A stretch of 64,000 bases of DNA from Edolisoma coerulescens (Eukaryota; Chordata; Aves; Passeriformes; Campephagidae). The notes beneath the pieces are model-generated. The model was not told the origin of the DNA and did not search any database. It saw only the letters and a program-made list of their open reading frames with translations. This document shows, in pieces, positions 23,482 to 34,085 of the stretch. The position numbers and the translations under genes are program-made. The stretch's first letter is position 1. Every line of letters begins with the position of its first letter. Location of the stretch: NCBI GenBank assembly GCA_013397115.1, contig VWZW01000879.1, positions 1,629,600 to 1,693,599 on the forward strand. The letters are read 5' to 3'.

Positions 23482-26084
23482 TTGCAGAGAAAAGTAGAAT
23501 AAAGAATTGATACAGTCTCAGTTGTGGTTGCTATGTAATTTTTCTTTTCATACTAATATTGAATTTTATGTATAAAAGAGTCACTGATTTCTAAAGATTG
23601 AGAGAGAAAGCCTTAACTCAGAATTTCCTGTAGATTCAGAGTCTGTTTACTTTTGGAAACTGCATTCCTTATTTTAACTAGTGCAACATTAAATATGATT
23701 TTTCCCTGGCAGTTAACTTTTACTATAATCAGATAATATATTTTAATGACAACTGTCCTATTTATTATATACATACATTTGTTTATCTGTATATCATATC
23801 AGATACGTAACAGCCTGGTAGAAAAAAGTGATGGTGATACTTCATATATTGAATTAAAAGTTTATAGGAGGATATTTTCACACAGAGCTTTCTTGTCTGT
23901 GTGAGGACCTAGAACCTGGATATTCATGTAGGAAATTACATAAGAACTAAGAATAATTTTTCTCTACCTCACCACTTCCTCCAGCATACATCAAGTCTGC
24001 TGGTTCTAACTGGAAGAGCTTTATTAAATCTAGTGTAGTTGCACCAGTTTCCTTTGGCAGGGATCCTCACTCTGAAATTATTGTCTGTGCTCTCAATGGA
24101 AAAAGTTATAGGAATCTTTTCAAGTTAATTTTTCTGTTTTTCAGTGTATAACAATTAAGTATTTGTAACTTCTAATATTATCTAAGTATTGCGCACCTTA
24201 CATTTCTTATTCTTGTTTTATGCAATAGTCTTCCATTAAACTTTCATTGTGTTATTTGCACAAGTGTATGTGGAAACATGCATGGAAACACACCTACAAC
24301 AAAAATCTTATGCTGAGATCTCCACCAGCTACAAAGCATTTGAGCTGACACTGGGTATGTATGTTAAACACAGATACAGCACTGTTAGGGCAAAAAGGTT
24401 AAAAAAATACTTTAGAGAATTTTATAAAGCACTGGGTGGGGATAGACCCATTATTCCCAAGGTAGGAGTCATCCCTGCACACACTAAAGAGTTTTCTCTT
24501 TCTGTGAAGTATTGAAAGCTCCCAGAGTCCATGCAAAAGCCAGCACAAACTAGAGCTGCTACACATTTTGCAGTGTAGAAAAGTGCTTGTTATCACCTTG
24601 TTTGTTGTCTTTTGTGTATAAAAAATATTTTTTTTAATTATGCACGTAAATCTTTACACTAACACCCAGCAAGGACCCTAAACATGTTTACAACATAATT
24701 CCAGATCTTACAAATGCAAGCAATGTTGATATTGCAACTTTCTACCTACTCTGTATACCTAGAGATAAATCATTTGCCAGCTATGCAAGAGGAATTGATG
24801 AGTCCATTGACAGCCCAAACCTTTACTAAAGACAACTCACCAGTTTTTGGGAGGATCCACCACAAAGTCACGCAGGAGAAAGGCCCCTCTTTCCTCCTTT
24901 ATGCTCCCCCTTACCCAGTGTACACAGTTATCTGTGGAACTGCCTTTGTCGCTGGATTTGGGGAACCTATGGCCATTTACCTCTTCACAACAAACAGCAA
25001 GAAAGTTTTGGCTCTCTATTCCTACACCCTGGATATGGGACATCCCTGACAGCAGAGAAATGCCCATGTCACCCTCTCAGGTCTTGTCTTCTCAGAGGAA
25101 CAGAGCTGTGTCCAGGGATAATAATGTGAGAGTGGCAGGCCTTGAGTTTGACTGAGGGTTTAGACAGCCCTCTGCAGTGTGTCAGAATATCAAAAACCTC
25201 AAGCAGAAGAGATATCTTTGCATTTCTGCTTCCTTCTCAACCTTGTTGCAAGCCAAGAAGAATAATAGCTGAGAAGCAGGCTCCCTGATGCCAGAAGTGC
25301 CTGCTACATCTACAAACATTAGTGAAGACTGACACAAAGAGGGACTTTTTAATTTAATGTTGCAGACGACAAATTGCATTTTCAAACTTGAGAATTGCCA
25401 ACCTGACTTGAGGCTTGACAGTTCTTAGTAGCCAGGTTAAAAAATTAATAATTTTTATCTAGTTGAGTGCATAGCATTTTGATAAATTGTCCATTTGCCT
25501 GTCTGCTTTACCCAGCTATGCCCTGTTTCCTTTCTAAATCTATGGAAATTCTGTCCATAAATTGACTAATGGAAAAAGCTCTTTAAAAATCCCAGAAACC
25601 CCAATGCTTCTCACATATTTTATTATAATTAGTGTTTCTGACCCTCTGAATAAAAATAACAATGTTTGTATAGATAGTTTCCCCATTCTCTATTTTTGTC
25701 TTTTTTCTCATGTTGTTGCAATTTGTAACTTTGTTCAATACCTGTACCTTACAAGTACCTTTTACTGCTATTCCTTAGCCCTGTGGGGTATTTCAGTCCA
25801 TCTCATATGTTCTAGAATACCACCCTTACTGTGCCATCGATAGCAAAAACAAAGGAGGTTTTCAGTGACACATGAGAGTCTTTCCCAAATAAAGCTCTAT
25901 CTTCTGGACAAAAGGCCTGGAATCATTAGCAGTTTGAGTTTAGAAAGGCATGATCCCTTCCTTTCCTCTTTTTTTTTTTTTCTGCAGCTAATATTGCCTC
26001 ATTTTCAGTCTACTATAAGGACCAGATCCTTTTCTGTGGAACAACTGCAGAGAAATTAATTTCCTACCTTGTACTAGTGGGGTT
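23482..26084. other. Unique AT-rich DNA
   Basis: The segment 23520-23880 is very AT rich (TATTTATTATATACATACAT near 23759). Open frames at 24249-24515 and 24714-25049 were examined and show no known domain or convincing splice context. T-run at 25970-25981. Confidence 0.45.
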
Positions 26085-26420
26085 CATTATTTCTGTACAA
26101 TACTCTAAATGTAGCACTCCACATTTACTTTTAGTGAATTAATTGATTTTTTTTTCTTGCGCAGACCATTTCTCTAATTTGTCATCATAAACTTGAGCTT
26201 TCATCCTGTACTCCACCGTGTTGCAGCTTCTCCCAAGCTTGTATCATGTCCATGTTTAATAAATTCAATCCATTCCATTATCCATCTCATTAACGAGATT
26301 ACTGAATAGGAAACACCTTGGTGGCACCAGCACAGGGAGCATCATTTCAAACTGACTGTGAGCCTTTAATAATTACTTCCTTCAAGTACCATCTTTGTGA
26401 AGGATGAGGGGCCTGGTGCA
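26085..26420 (-). mobile_element. Ancient CR1/L3-type LINE fragment, antisense
   Basis: The + strand order CAGACCATTTCTCTAATTTG (26163), TCCTGTACTCCACCGTGTTG (26204), CTTCTCCCAAGCTTGTATCA (26227), CCATTATCCATCTCATTAAC (26275), GGTGGCACCAG (26320) and GACTGTGAGCCTTTAATAAT (26353) follows the remembered reverse complement of the C-terminal reverse transcriptase region of old amniote CR1/L3 LINEs, known well from turtles and crocodilians. All frames are broken. It lies further 3' in the element than the copy at 42.0-43.1 kb. Identification is by pattern memory. Confidence 0.7.
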
Positions 26421-26959
26421 ACGTGGAGCCTAGAGAAACATCTGCCCTCCGTGAGCTGCAGAGCTCTCTGCCTTCCAGGGCTGGGGAGCTGTGTTCTGTG
26501 TAATAAGGAGTTTATTTTGCATTAGCAATTTAAGGCACCTGCCCTTGCACTAAAGCCAGACTTGCCTGGGAACATGTACACCCTTAGCTAACCATAGGCA
26601 TGTGCATATGTGCTCTGGGTACAGAATTTCCATCTTTCAGACCCAAACCTACATGCATTCCCTGAGATGAACAAACATGGCAGGTGTTAAGAACCACTGC
26701 TTTTGCATTTGAACTAATAGGTTTGAGGGAGATCTTTTCTCTTCCTGATGTGCTGCTTCACAGTGTTTCTCAAGTGTGGCTCACAATGGAATAGGACAGC
26801 AGTCACAAGTGAGATGACTCACACTCATGAGCTATTTTCATCTGGCTTTTATTGCTTCACTCATAATGTTTTCCCTCTGTATTTAGAAGTCTTTTTCAGA
26901 GAAAATGAGGTCTGCTGGTATGAATCCACTGCTGCCAACCCCAGCTGGTAGCATATCTT
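26421..26959. other. Unique non-coding DNA
   Basis: Nothing is recognised. It lies between the ancient LINE fragment and a weak MIR-like match. Confidence 0.45.
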
Positions 26960-27020
26960 CCTGACCTTCCCTGACCTTCTCTTTTCCTCAGTTTCTCCAC
27001 TGTGAATACAAAATTCCCCT
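26960..27020 (+). mobile_element. Weak MIR-like SINE match
   Basis: CTGACCTTCCCTGACC followed by CCTCAGTTTCTCCACTGTGA resembles the MIR 3' region (pattern GTGACCTTGGGCAAG, then CCTCAGTTTCCTCATCTGTA). The match is short and gapped. Confidence 0.3.
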
Positions 27021-27574
27021 AAAAGCGTGAAACATTCTTCAATCATTTGTAGATGCAAATTGCTCCCTATTAATTCCTATTTTTATTTTTATGGTGATTT
27101 TTGTCCCTAACCTCCTGGAGAAGAAAATCTGCTTCTTTTCATCTTCAGACCATTATGGCACATAATCATACAGTGAGATAACCAGGTACCTATGTGTGAC
27201 ACTGGAGTCAACTTATTTCATAACAACATCTCTGACACACTTGCCTTGCCTTTCATTTACTTAGCAGCTATAGAAAATAATTTAGCAAGTGCAAGACAAT
27301 GGGTAATCCCTCCCTTTTTGGGGAAGTTGAGGCTGACAACTTGGTGGAAGAATTCAGCAGCAGCAACTGTGCCAGAGACAAAAGAGGATTTTTCTTCCTC
27401 ACCTCCTAAACATTTCTGAAATGACATCCTGTGTAGGTGTGTGTCCATGAAGGTTTCCACAAACCTGCCCAAGTCAGACATTTGTCTCCATTAAGTCATG
27501 TGTGAAGATAAGGGCATTCCCTGTAGTCAACAAGACGGCACATTGTATTTTAAAATGAAGGATTCGCAGGGGTG
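27021..27574. other. Unique non-coding DNA
   Basis: No element is recognised. Open frames 27192-27419 (+) and 27257-27481 (-) overlap on opposite strands and are taken as chance. Confidence 0.45.
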
Positions 27575-28010
27575 GCAGCTCATTTGCATGCAGCAATGTG
27601 AATCTCACAGAGGAGGTGTTGTAAATCACCAAAGAGCTACTTGACAGTGCCACTCTGTGAGTCTGGTTCAGAATTATTAATTAAAGTAGGCTGAGGGTGG
27701 TTTGTTTGCATATCAGTTGAGCTAAGCCATGTTGGAATCCCTGTAAATAATAAAACAGGCTGATTAGGCCTAGTCATTAATTAAGTGTCTTCACTGTGAA
27801 TAAACAGTGAAATCTTTCAGTTTGCCAGGGACCCCTATGACACTGTGATAAATATGCAGTCACAAGAGCTTCTATAACATGGTTTGACATCTTCATCTAT
27901 TAAATTGCAGCTTTCTCCCCAGTGACAATGGGTTCAAATCCCACAGTGGATGATACATCTGCCTAATTTTGTTTGTTAAAATATATTACTTTGGAGATTT
28001 TGGATAATCA
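27575..28010. promoter_or_regulatory. Candidate enhancer-like element with a tRNA-like B box
   Basis: The stretch carries AATTATTAATTAA (27672-27684), a GCATAT octamer-like core near 27708, the imperfect palindrome TGATTAGGCCTAGTCA (27761-27776), CATTAATTAAG (27775-27785) and forkhead-like AATAAACA (27799-27806). GGTTCAAATCC at 27931-27941 matches an RNA polymerase III B box within a short TGGG/CCCA stem, but no A box or cloverleaf is visible at the right distance, so it is not called as a tRNA. The density of homeodomain, POU and forkhead words suggests conserved regulatory DNA; conservation itself is not shown here. Confidence 0.3.
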
Positions 28011-28430
28011 AGGTTGAGATCCTGATATGAAAAAAAGGAAGGAGGAAAAAACTTGTTAATACTGTAAACTGCAGTGTTCAGTCATCTGTATGTGTGACTT
28101 TTGATTGGTGTAACAATGCAGAAAATGATACAAAATCTGGTTTTATTGTTACATGGCTGTAAAAGTCAGATGTTATTTATTTGACTAAAATGGTATACAT
28201 TTAAAACTCAATTAAAGTTTTAATTTCTCTCCCCTCAGAGTGTCTGAATGTTGTTTCTGTTTCTACTGTCTACCACTTCCCAATGTGGAATAAGACCAAA
28301 GCTGAAATAATTTATACAAAGCATACTTTTTTAAACTACAGACAATGTTAAAAGTAATTAACTCTCATGCCCCAAGGCATGAATTGACCAGGTAGGGGAT
28401 CAACTAGGAGATTTTATCTCATTATGCACC
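28011..28430. other. Unique AT-rich DNA
   Basis: Nothing is recognised; frequent stops in every frame. Confidence 0.45.
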
Positions 28431-28450
28431 GCTGCATAATTGGTGAGGAT
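28431..28450. promoter_or_regulatory. Perfect inverted repeat of octamer-like half-sites
   Basis: ATTATGCA (28431-28438) and TGCATAAT (28443-28450) are perfect reverse complements separated by CCGC. Each arm contains a POU-type ATGCA core next to ATTA. It could be a dimeric POU or homeodomain site, with the CpG in the loop. Function is inferred. Confidence 0.35.
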
Positions 28451-28807
28451 CCATATTGTGGGCATCTTCCATCTTTGAAAGGTTTGAATATTGTCAATTT
28501 TTGCAGCCAGGACATTACACTGAGAGACAGATCAATGTGCTGAGCAGACAGTGACAAGTTCAATTTTAGCACTGAACATACTAGTGTTGCATGTAGTGCA
28601 TGAACATAATATCCTGGAAAACAAGGCAGTCGTTATCAGTTCAGCAGAAGGGCAGAGACCCACCCCATTCCTGTGAAAGCGGATGACCTTGTTCCCAAGC
28701 ATTCCCCCTCTGCAGCATTCTGCAGGATGCACTTTGCACAGCAAAGAGGTCTAGAACAGCCTTATTTAGAAAAAGGGATGCAGCCATCATTTTGGTATTC
28801 TGGACAC
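28451..28807. other. Unique non-coding DNA
   Basis: No element is recognised up to the CR1 3' end. The first part of the CR1 unit may reach slightly further left than annotated, but the sequence before 28808 is too diverged to assign. Confidence 0.4.
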
Positions 28808-29015
28808 GAGGAAGGGCTTCTTTACTGTGAGGATGACTGAGCACTGGAACATGTTGCCCAGTGAAGTCGTGGAGTCTCCTTGTCTGGAGATATTCAAAAG
28901 CTGTCTGGACACAGTCCTGAGTAGTGCGCTCTAGGGGACCCTGCTTGAGCAGCGAGGTTGGAATAGATAGCCTCCAGTGGTCCCTTCCAAACCTAAACCA
29001 TTCTGTGACTCTGAT
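28808..29015 (+). mobile_element. CR1 LINE 3' end, sense, second subfamily
   Basis: CR1 3' UTR blocks in sense order: GAGCACTGGAACATGTTGCC (28839), GTGGAGTCTCCTTGTCTGGA (28869), the run near 28920 ending in CTCTAGGGGACCCTGC, and TCCCTTCCAAACCTAAACCA followed by TTCTGTGACTCTGA (28981-29014). The wording differs from the copies at 692 and 9473, so it belongs to another, older CR1 subfamily. It has no ORF2 remnant. Confidence 0.9.
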
Positions 29016-32000
29016 TTTCTGATACTCCTAACAGCCAATTTAAAGGTGCTGAGATAATTACAATGCTGAGCATGAACATTTGAATAGGTGGGAGACAGAT
29101 GACTCAGTAAGATCAATCTATTGATCTCAAGATTTTCTAAGTATTTAAGTGCCATGCAACAATTAAAGGTATTTCTGAGTATGCACTAAATGGCTTTATT
29201 CTGACAAGATCTTTTGTTTCTTTTATACATAATAGAAAATGAGAATGCCACTGAACTTAGAATATCTCTTAGGAAGTAAGTGTTCAACAGCCTGTTTGAT
29301 GCTGACAGCCTTGTGCAGTGGTAAGCAATCAGCCAGGTGGCAGGAGATCACTGAATTTACCTTTGTGGCAAGTGGTAATTTCTTTAATTGTCAGGTTTAC
29401 TTGGATGGGATCAAAGCTTATAGACCTCAAAAGGAAATTTATAGTGATGTGAAAAGTTTGGAACATCTAGATTAACTCATACTAAGTACAGACAAAGAAA
29501 TGAAATCCACAGTGGCTCCTTGAGGAGGATAGCCATGGAAACGAGGTTTGATTACTTATTCAGACCCTCCCATGAGTGCACAGAATTGCTCTCTGAAGCT
29601 GTCACCTTCATGCTCCAGAGAGACCCTAACAGTTAGCCATTGCAGCGTTCCTCTGTCTGCAGTGATTCCAGCAAAGTAGCATGGGAAAGGTGCATGATAA
29701 TGTGTGCCAGGAGACCGGGCTCGTGCAGAGATTTGTAGCAATATTCACTATGCTGATGTCACCCAGCTGGCACAAGGGAAGGGATTAGCCAATGTCTAGA
29801 CACACTTGAGGCTTTCAGGGGAGCTGGCTATTTGCAAATGTGTATGGAAGAGACTGAGGCAACCATGGTGGGATGAACAGAGGCACGGAGAACTCCTGCC
29901 AAATTTTCCATCCCTGCTGCTCGCTGAGGGAGAAATGCAATTGCTGTTGGTGAGGCAGATGGAGAATTTAGGTGTCTGTTGAGACTGAACTTCCTCTCCT
30001 GGGCATTGTCAAAAAAAAGTCTATCTTACTTTCTGTGTGAGGAGGAGACACAGGTCTTCTCTTTTCTGTTACTTTCCTATTTATATCAGCATCTCTTTTG
30101 TCTGGCGATATGGCTATAATCCTGCCCGATAACTTGCACTCTACTATTGCTTTATCCCTGGTTTCCACAGCCTGAGGGATCTCTTGCCCCCAGTTGCTAC
30201 GAAACGATCTCTTTGGGCTGGAGTTCCTTTGCTACAAATGCAGGAAACCACTGAAGGAGTAGGCATCCCTGAGTTTGGCATTTATTCTTCTCCAAGGCCT
30301 TTGGGACTGCAGGAGTTTTAAGTTATTAAGCCTTTGGCTATGTCAAAAACTACGTCCTTTTTCCCTGGATTTTGCAGAACAAATAGTCTGAGAACTGGAG
30401 AGGATGGAGTTTATTTTATTGTCTCCTTACCTTGCCAACATGCTTTGTCAGGTGAGATGAGCAGCCTTTTGTTTGTGGCTGGAAATGTGCGTTTCACCCA
30501 GAGCAGACAGTGACCCCAAAGAGCCTTTTGCAGAGCTAGAGAAATATGTAATTTAGAAAGCTTCTCCTTCCCCAAATAGCTCAGTTAAGGCATGTTTCAA
30601 CTCTCATTAAGGCTGATGGAAATCTTCCTAGGTACTTCAGTAGCGTGGAATCAGGCCTATTAATTATTATACTTCACACTTTCTGGGAATACATACCAAT
30701 GATTCACAGTCATGAAAAAATATGCTACAGATGGCTGTGAGAGTTCATGATAACTTTATTTTGGTTGATGGAACAAAATGGCATTACAGAGAAATTTCAA
30801 GGTGTCTTGCACAATATCACAGCAATTAGCAAGGGATCGCTTCAGCTTGATCCTCCTTCATGTGAAACCAAGACCTTCCACCATGTCTCTGAATTTAGCA
30901 TTCCTACATTACTCGTACACTAAAGATACGGTCTGGAGCTTGATTTCATATATAACCAGGGCTTCCAAGAAAATAAGGACGTGCCATACCTTACAGGTAG
31001 CTTCCTCTAGAAAAGGAGAGCAGAGGGCCGTATTTTGCTTTGCGCAATAGACCACACATTTGGCACTCTAAAAAAAGGAAAACATTCACTGCACTGCTGA
31101 AAACTCCACAAAAAGTGCAGAATTTGCTTTGTTCTCTAGATCAGCCTCTTCTTCTCTTCCAAGCTTAGTCTTTTTTAACAATAGATTTTCCAATGCAAAA
31201 GACACACAGTTTTTTTGAATTTACATCCAAGCAGACATGGGGAAAAAACCACCTGGTGAGACAGATTTAAATCTCTCAAATAACACTGAGACTTCTATTG
31301 ACTTTGGTGGTCTTTGAATGAAACTCTGGAAAAAGGTGTACCATTCCATAGTTGTCTTAACAAGGAATAATTTTTCTGATGCCCAAAAACCATTTATACA
31401 CCTCAAACCACTGTAGAGCTCCACACAATGACATACTAATGTCACTTACACATGCCCATCTAGTGCGGCTGGTGCATCCTTTTCAATGTTTCTTGTGAAA
31501 GGTTTGGTATAGCCTAGGTTGAGGCAACAGAGGCACCTCTCTGGCAGTGTGTCCCTGACAGCTCTGAAAGGTTTGGGATAATTCACACTCTTACCACCTC
31601 ACCACAGTTGTAATCCAGTGCTAGAGTATGTTCAGAAAAAGAGAAGGACTTGGATTTCCTCCTGGAAAAACACCTAGGAGGGGTTCAGACCTGTGTGTTG
31701 GGAGTGGATCTTATACTCTGGGCTGGGTGGTATCCTAAGTCCTCGCTCTTGGGCTGAACTGCAGCATAAATAAGAAAATGAGGCATGAGGGCAAAATGCA
31801 TGCACAGGGCATTTTAAGATGCGGACAGCTTGGACTTCCATCCTCTGTTCTTTACAGTGTACATGCACTTTCATCAAGCCATCACTGCCCACGGAGGCAG
31901 GGGCCAGTCTGGAGTGAGGAACCAGCATCCCCACTCTGGTATCCCTTCAGACAGAAATCCTAACTCCCAACAGAAACCTAATCCAGAAAGCAGCACTATG

Positions 32001-32378
32001 TTCTCAACCCCAGGTCTCAACCTCACTAAAGGAAACTATGTGTTCTTCAGTTTGGAATTATTTCTGGGACAGTGCTGACTTCTCAGTTAATTTTCTTTAA
32101 GAACATTTTAGCAAATATAAATCAAAATGTGTGCTTTCAAACCAAGACATTTACACCAGGATTATTTTTCTGATTGAGAGATATTCAAAAATAGAGCAGC
32201 TTTTAATTTCTAATTTTGACTTGGACAAGGAATATTTCTCAGAATTTACACCAACTTGGAGGTTTTCTATTCACTTTTATTTTGATTAATTACTACTTGT
32301 GGTTTTTTCAGGTTTTTAATCTCCGTGAAAGGTCCTTTAATCCAGGTCCCTAAATGCAGACAAAGTTTTTGGAAAGCT
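29016..32378. other. Unique non-coding DNA
   Basis: I see no repeat family, exon or RNA gene. Scattered short open frames have no signature. The segment 29640-30300 is slightly GC richer but contains no CpG cluster. Confidence 0.45.
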
Positions 32379-32410
32379 GTCTATCTGTATGATAGTCTAT
32401 CTGTATGAAG
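32379..32410 (+). repeat. 16-bp tandem duplication
   Basis: GTCTATCTGTATGATA (32379-32394) is followed directly by GTCTATCTGTATGAAG (32395-32410). It adjoins a GT microsatellite. Confidence 0.9.
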
Positions 32411-32418
32411 CACCTGCA

Positions 32419-32441
32419 AGTGTGTGTGTCTGTGTGTGTGT
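32419..32441 (+). repeat. (GT)n microsatellite
   Basis: The run is an interrupted GT repeat with a single C after the first block. Confidence 0.9.
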
Positions 32442-33178
32442 ATGAGTGACTATGTCTGTAATCACTGGCCTCAGAAACAACAGGAAGGCACTACTATATT
32501 CAGAAAAATACAGAAAACTTTCTCTGAAGCCACAGAGAGGGGGAGAAGCAATCTGTTTTTTGGTACACATACAAAAATATTTATGCCATAATATAAGTTT
32601 CATAAAACAGTCTAGTATACCTCTAACATTTTGTAAAAAAGCCCACTGAATTAAACAAAGCTCATTTCTGACAAGCAGTTAGTACTAAAATAAGATGTGA
32701 ATTCGGGATGATGAAAAAGGAAATTAAGCACATTTGGAACACTCTAAGAGCAAGAAAAAAGCCATTATGATTTTTTTTTCTAAGCTTCCCTAAGCCTCTA
32801 AGATCTGGTGATTTTACTGAAATGCGTATATTAGATGATGGTCTTATGAAGGAATACAAATTGTGATTTATGAAAAAGAGGACCAGCCCAATGAATCTCA
32901 GGGGGAGCAGGTGGGCTGACTCTGGCGTGATATCCCAGATCAGTGCCAGTGGCACATCATAATTTAAAACAATAATTTCACCCAAACACTGGCCTTCTTT
33001 TCAATTGTGCCTAAACACGTGTTTACCTTGACATAGTTTGCTGTTTGCATCTCATCTCAGAGGCACAATTTACGATGTATGATCAACACAGTGGAAAGGT
33101 TTCCTGAGTACTGAGAAAAGCAATTTCGGTATATAAACTGTAAGTCTATCTTTCCCCAGAAGAGAAATATTTGCCCTA
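32442..33178. other. Unique non-coding DNA
   Basis: Nothing is recognised. Confidence 0.45.
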
Positions 33179-34085
33179 CATATGTTCGAGAAGTGTTCAG
33201 ACCTCTTACTTATTCACAGTGCTAAACAAAACATACAGAGATCTGCAGGTTGGTTATGGTTTTGCCTTTGTGGTTTGGGAAGCGGAATGGAGACAGGAAT
33301 CCCATTGAGACAGCTTATCACAAAAATGTGCCCAACACAGCCAAACTCCTTCTTTACCGGCCACATTGACAAGATTTGAGGCATATGAAACTCTGTCAGA
33401 AGAATACCTTCCACAGCATCTAGTTCTGATGGGGATGTCACAATCAATCTCCTTGCAAACATATCAAAATTGGTACAAATACACCAGCCTGTGTCAAGGG
33501 AGAATCCAGGTCTGTCAGTGGATGTGGAAGAGCTGGATTCTGGAGGAGAAGAGGATGTTACAAGAAAAGCACTGATGAAGCTCCCTCTGAAGCAATAGAC
33601 CATATCATTCATGTAGGTGGAGTCTAGGAATATTGTGAATCTGATAATCTGCCTAACTACAGAGATTTAAGATGCCCTTTCCAAAGTGCTGTCCTGGACT
33701 ACAGGCACATTCCAGAGACTCTATTATGTGCTGTACTATGAAAGACAGGCTTACCAGCAGCTCCCAGGTGGAAATGCATCTTGTACAAAATGAATATGAG
33801 GGGAAGGACTGTAGTTCAGTGGAGAATCCTCTTTTTATAGTGGTTAAAGCCAAGGACAGTAATTGAGCTCCTACTGCTACTAAGCTACTTGGGGTACACC
33901 AGACTGATTCTAAGGAGAGGCACTGTTCCATGGATATGGTGAAAACTGGTATCTGTGACTATAACACAGGTTTTTTTAAAGATAGTTTGGAGAATATGCG
34001 CATGACTTTCTTTACCAGAATGAAAATGAGTGTCTATCTGAAGAACTGCTATGTTTATCAGCCTTCTGGGCTGGCAGTTACTCAT
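33179..34085 (+). pseudogene. Possible decayed coding relic, unidentified
   Basis: On the + strand, stretches with protein-like composition occur in shifting frames. One frame reads GDVTINLLANISKLVQIHQP, then an acidic run (33437-33590). Another reads EAIDHIIHVGGV (about 33589-33624), and after a stop YCESDNLPNYRDLRCPFQSA. A third gives an uninterrupted stretch at 33935-34080. At least three frame changes and several stops would be needed, and no intron-exon structure or poly(A) tail is visible. I do not recognise the protein. It could be a processed pseudogene or an old transposon gene, or simply chance. On the opposite strand a 132-codon open frame (33214-33612) overlaps it. Confidence 0.2.

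Noticed and set aside
27900..27960. tRNA gene around the B box GGTTCAAATCC
   Set aside because: No A box, acceptor stem or anticodon arm can be placed at the correct distance.
32403..32603. Minus-strand frame ending in a TH-repeat peptide
   Set aside because: The peptide comes from translating the GT microsatellite.
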